Assembly: GCF_900100945.1 (NCBI RefSeq) | Contig: NZ_FNCG01000013.1 | Location: 1 to 64,000 of the forward strand | Direction: 5' to 3' | From: Mucilaginibacter gossypii | Lineage (GTDB): Bacteria; Bacteroidota; Bacteroidia; Sphingobacteriales; Sphingobacteriaceae | Length of the DNA stretch: 64,000 nucleotides | Part shown: piece after piece, positions 62,658-64,000 of the stretch | How positions within the stretch are numbered: the first letter of the stretch is position 1 | How the letters are laid out: every line of letters starts with the position of its first letter | The notes under the pieces: model-generated | Told to the model about the DNA's origin: nothing | The model's input: only the letters and a program-made list of their open reading frames with translations | Databases searched by the model: none | Translations under genes and position numbers: made by a program

Positions 62658-63688
62658 TTAAGTTCCAGTTGCAGCATAACTATATAAGCCTGCTCGTTTT
62701 TGTTGATATATAGATTGTGTTTGCCGGGGTATAACAGCTCAAGCCGGCGTTTAACATTAGCCAGACCAATACCCGAGGCGTTATCCTTACTGTATTCGGT
62801 TGGGTTGTACACGTTTTGTACGCTGAAACGCAGGTTCTTTTCGTCGGTAAAAAGTGTGATGGTTATAGCCGGCGCATCAATATCGCCCGTGCCATGCTTA
62901 AAGGCATTTTCTACAAAGGGGATCAGCAGCATGGGTTCAATACTTTTTTCAGGAGCTTTAATATCGGAGCTAAAGCTGATCTTTACCTGGTCGCGAAAAC
63001 GGAGTTGTTGCAGCTCGATATAGCTGCGGAGGTAGTCTTCTTTTTGGCACAGCATAACTTTTTCGGCATCGGTTACATAAAGCATATAACGGAGTAATTT
63101 AGAAAGCTGGATGAGTGTAGGCTCAACTGCCGAAGGGTTTAAACGTGAAAGCGCCACCGCACTGTTAATCACATTGAAAATAAAATGCGGACTGATCTGC
63201 GAACGTAAAAATGCCAGTTCAGAGATCAGCGAAGCATTATCAATGTCCTTTTTTTTATTGATGGCTTTAAACTGATCGGCCAGGTAGTGATAAGCAAAGC
63301 TGCCGGCGGTGACAGATAATAAGGGGAAAATAACCAGGAACGGCCCCGGAGGGCGACGATGATGCCCCATCCAGGGAAAATGAGGCACAGGGAAATAATG
63401 TCGTACTTCCATTAGTATTACATTGAACACCACAAAGGAGGCAAGCAAGGCAAAAAAGTAAAGCCAGATATTATTTTTTAAGATCCTGGGAATAAGGAAA
63501 AACGCATTCAGGTAAAATTCGGCGGCAAGCACCAGGTTGAAACTGATAATGTGCCCCGATGAAAAAGCAGGCTGCGGAAAGCCGCGCATATCCGGCCTGG
63601 AAATGATGGGCGTAAAAATGATCAACGCCCAAAATAACAGGTGGATACAAATTTCGATAATCAGCGCCGGCTTTATCCGTTTAAACAT
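62654..63688 (-). CDS. LytS-type sensor histidine kinase
   Basis: The N-terminal half carries four hydrophobic segments (about residues 8-28, 43-65, 72-92, 116-136). The His kinase domain of the PF06580 type has SQISPHFIFNVINS with H168 as the phospho-acceptor. The ATPase part shows PFVENAFKHG (N box) and GIGLANVKRRLELLY. The signal is unknown. It is the first gene of the two-gene operon and starts close to the divergent VOC gene. Confidence 0.93.
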   Translation of the reverse strand: MFKRIKPALIIEICIHLLFWALIIFTPIISRPDMRGFPQPAFSSGHIISFNLVLAAEFYLNAFFLIPRILKNNIWLYFFALLASFVVFNVILMEVRHYFPVPHFPWMGHHRRPPGPFLVIFPLLSVTAGSFAYHYLADQFKAINKKKDIDNASLISELAFLRSQISPHFIFNVINSAVALSRLNPSAVEPTLIQLSKLLRYMLYVTDAEKVMLCQKEDYLRSYIELQQLRFRDQVKISFSSDIKAPEKSIEPMLLIPFVENAFKHGTGDIDAPAITITLFTDEKNLRFSVQNVYNPTEYSKDNASGIGLANVKRRLELLYPGKHNLYINKNEQAYIVMLQLELK

Positions 63689-63889
63689 ATCATGCTAAGG
63701 TAGCCTCATTTTAAACCCGCACTCAATGTAATAGACGATGGGGCAAAATGTGCCGACGAAAGTACGGTATCTGTTGTATGGAACCCTAATTTCAGGTGCT
63801 GCACAAGGCATATTTAACATCTATTAACATTTAAAGGCGGCTAATTGAAAACAAGCGGTTTCGCTGTATAAAACGGTGGCATTTTCCGT

Positions 63890-63897
63890 TAAATTTG
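63890..63897 (+). promoter_or_regulatory. -7 box for the VOC gene
   Basis: TAAATTTG matches TAnnTTTG and lies 18 bp before the ATG at 63916. Confidence 0.5.
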
Positions 63898-63915
63898 TTT
63901 AACAACTAATTACCT

Positions 63916-64000
63916 ATGTCAATAACCAAACCTATCCTCCGAATTTTTGATTATGACAAAGCCATTGAATTTTATATCAACTGGCTTGGCTTTAAAACCG
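63916..64000 (+). CDS. VOC/glyoxalase-superfamily protein, truncated by window end
   Basis: Only the first 28 codons are visible. They read MSITKPILRIFDYDKAIEFY followed by INWLGFKT. The pattern DYDKAIEFY..WLGFK is the start of a vicinal-oxygen-chelate domain, as in bleomycin resistance and glyoxalase proteins. The rest of the gene lies beyond the window. Confidence 0.8.
   Translation, partial: MSITKPILRIFDYDKAIEFYINWLGFKT

Noticed and set aside
1..64000. tRNA, rRNA or known riboswitch
   Set aside because: I saw no cloverleaf-type TPsiC block or rRNA core sequence by eye; a covariance search would be needed to exclude small RNAs.

Overview
The window looks like chromosomal DNA of a member of the Bacteroidota, most probably family Sphingobacteriaceae (Mucilaginibacter or Pedobacter type). 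The reasons are the promoter -7 boxes of the form TAnnTTTG, the near absence of Shine-Dalgarno sequences, and the gene content: DUF4249 with TonB-dependent receptors, DUF4846, DUF6340, DUF5606, LytS/LytTR pairs and an acyl-ACP desaturase. Intergenic DNA is unusually rich in palindromic dispersed repeats. I saw no rRNA, tRNA or CRISPR array.

Layout. 1-1543 is a complete IS1182-type insertion sequence. 1.7-5.3 kb is an AT-rich accessory island: an uncharacterised two-gene module (178 + 443 aa) converges on a TIR-like (CAP12/Pycsar-effector type) protein and a 156-aa neighbour, with a nested inverted repeat at the meeting point. 5.3-6.7 kb is gene-free and holds a tandem duplication of about 0.4 kb. 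6.7-13.7 kb is a polysaccharide-synthesis operon: histidine kinase, BcsB-like protein, GT2 synthase with an N-terminal GspE_N/MshEN-type domain, and a polytopic membrane protein. It is followed by the remains of a GH5 endoglucanase gene broken by several frameshifts (13.9-14.9 kb).

15-25.7 kb is mostly household and envelope genes: acyl-ACP desaturase, MscS channel, GIY-YIG nuclease set among repeats, aldo/keto reductase, DUF4846 with M23 peptidase, pentapeptide protein and P5C dehydrogenase. 25.9-30.5 kb has two units that each pair a membrane protein with a beta-carbonic anhydrase (DUF1275 + CA, and SulP + CA), suggesting CO2/bicarbonate handling. 30.6-45.3 kb has a biotin-type carboxylase subunit, GNAT protein, two DUF6340 lipoproteins, M42 peptidase, nucleotidyltransferase, GH31 glucosidase, two related lipoproteins, a dicarboxylate-type symporter and sucD. 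45.6-54.9 kb has a serine hydrolase, cyclophilin, DUF5606 protein, Dabb protein, CDF metal exporter, rlmH and a membrane-anchored MutS-like ATPase. 55-63.7 kb has two TonB-dependent receptors, a DUF4249 lipoprotein and a LytTR/LytS two-component pair. A truncated VOC-family gene runs off the right end.

The strongest leads for new biology are the 1.7-5.3 kb island, the MshEN-GT2 fusion beside a decayed endoglucanase, the pairing of carbonic anhydrases with DUF1275 and SulP, and the several families of framed palindromic repeats.
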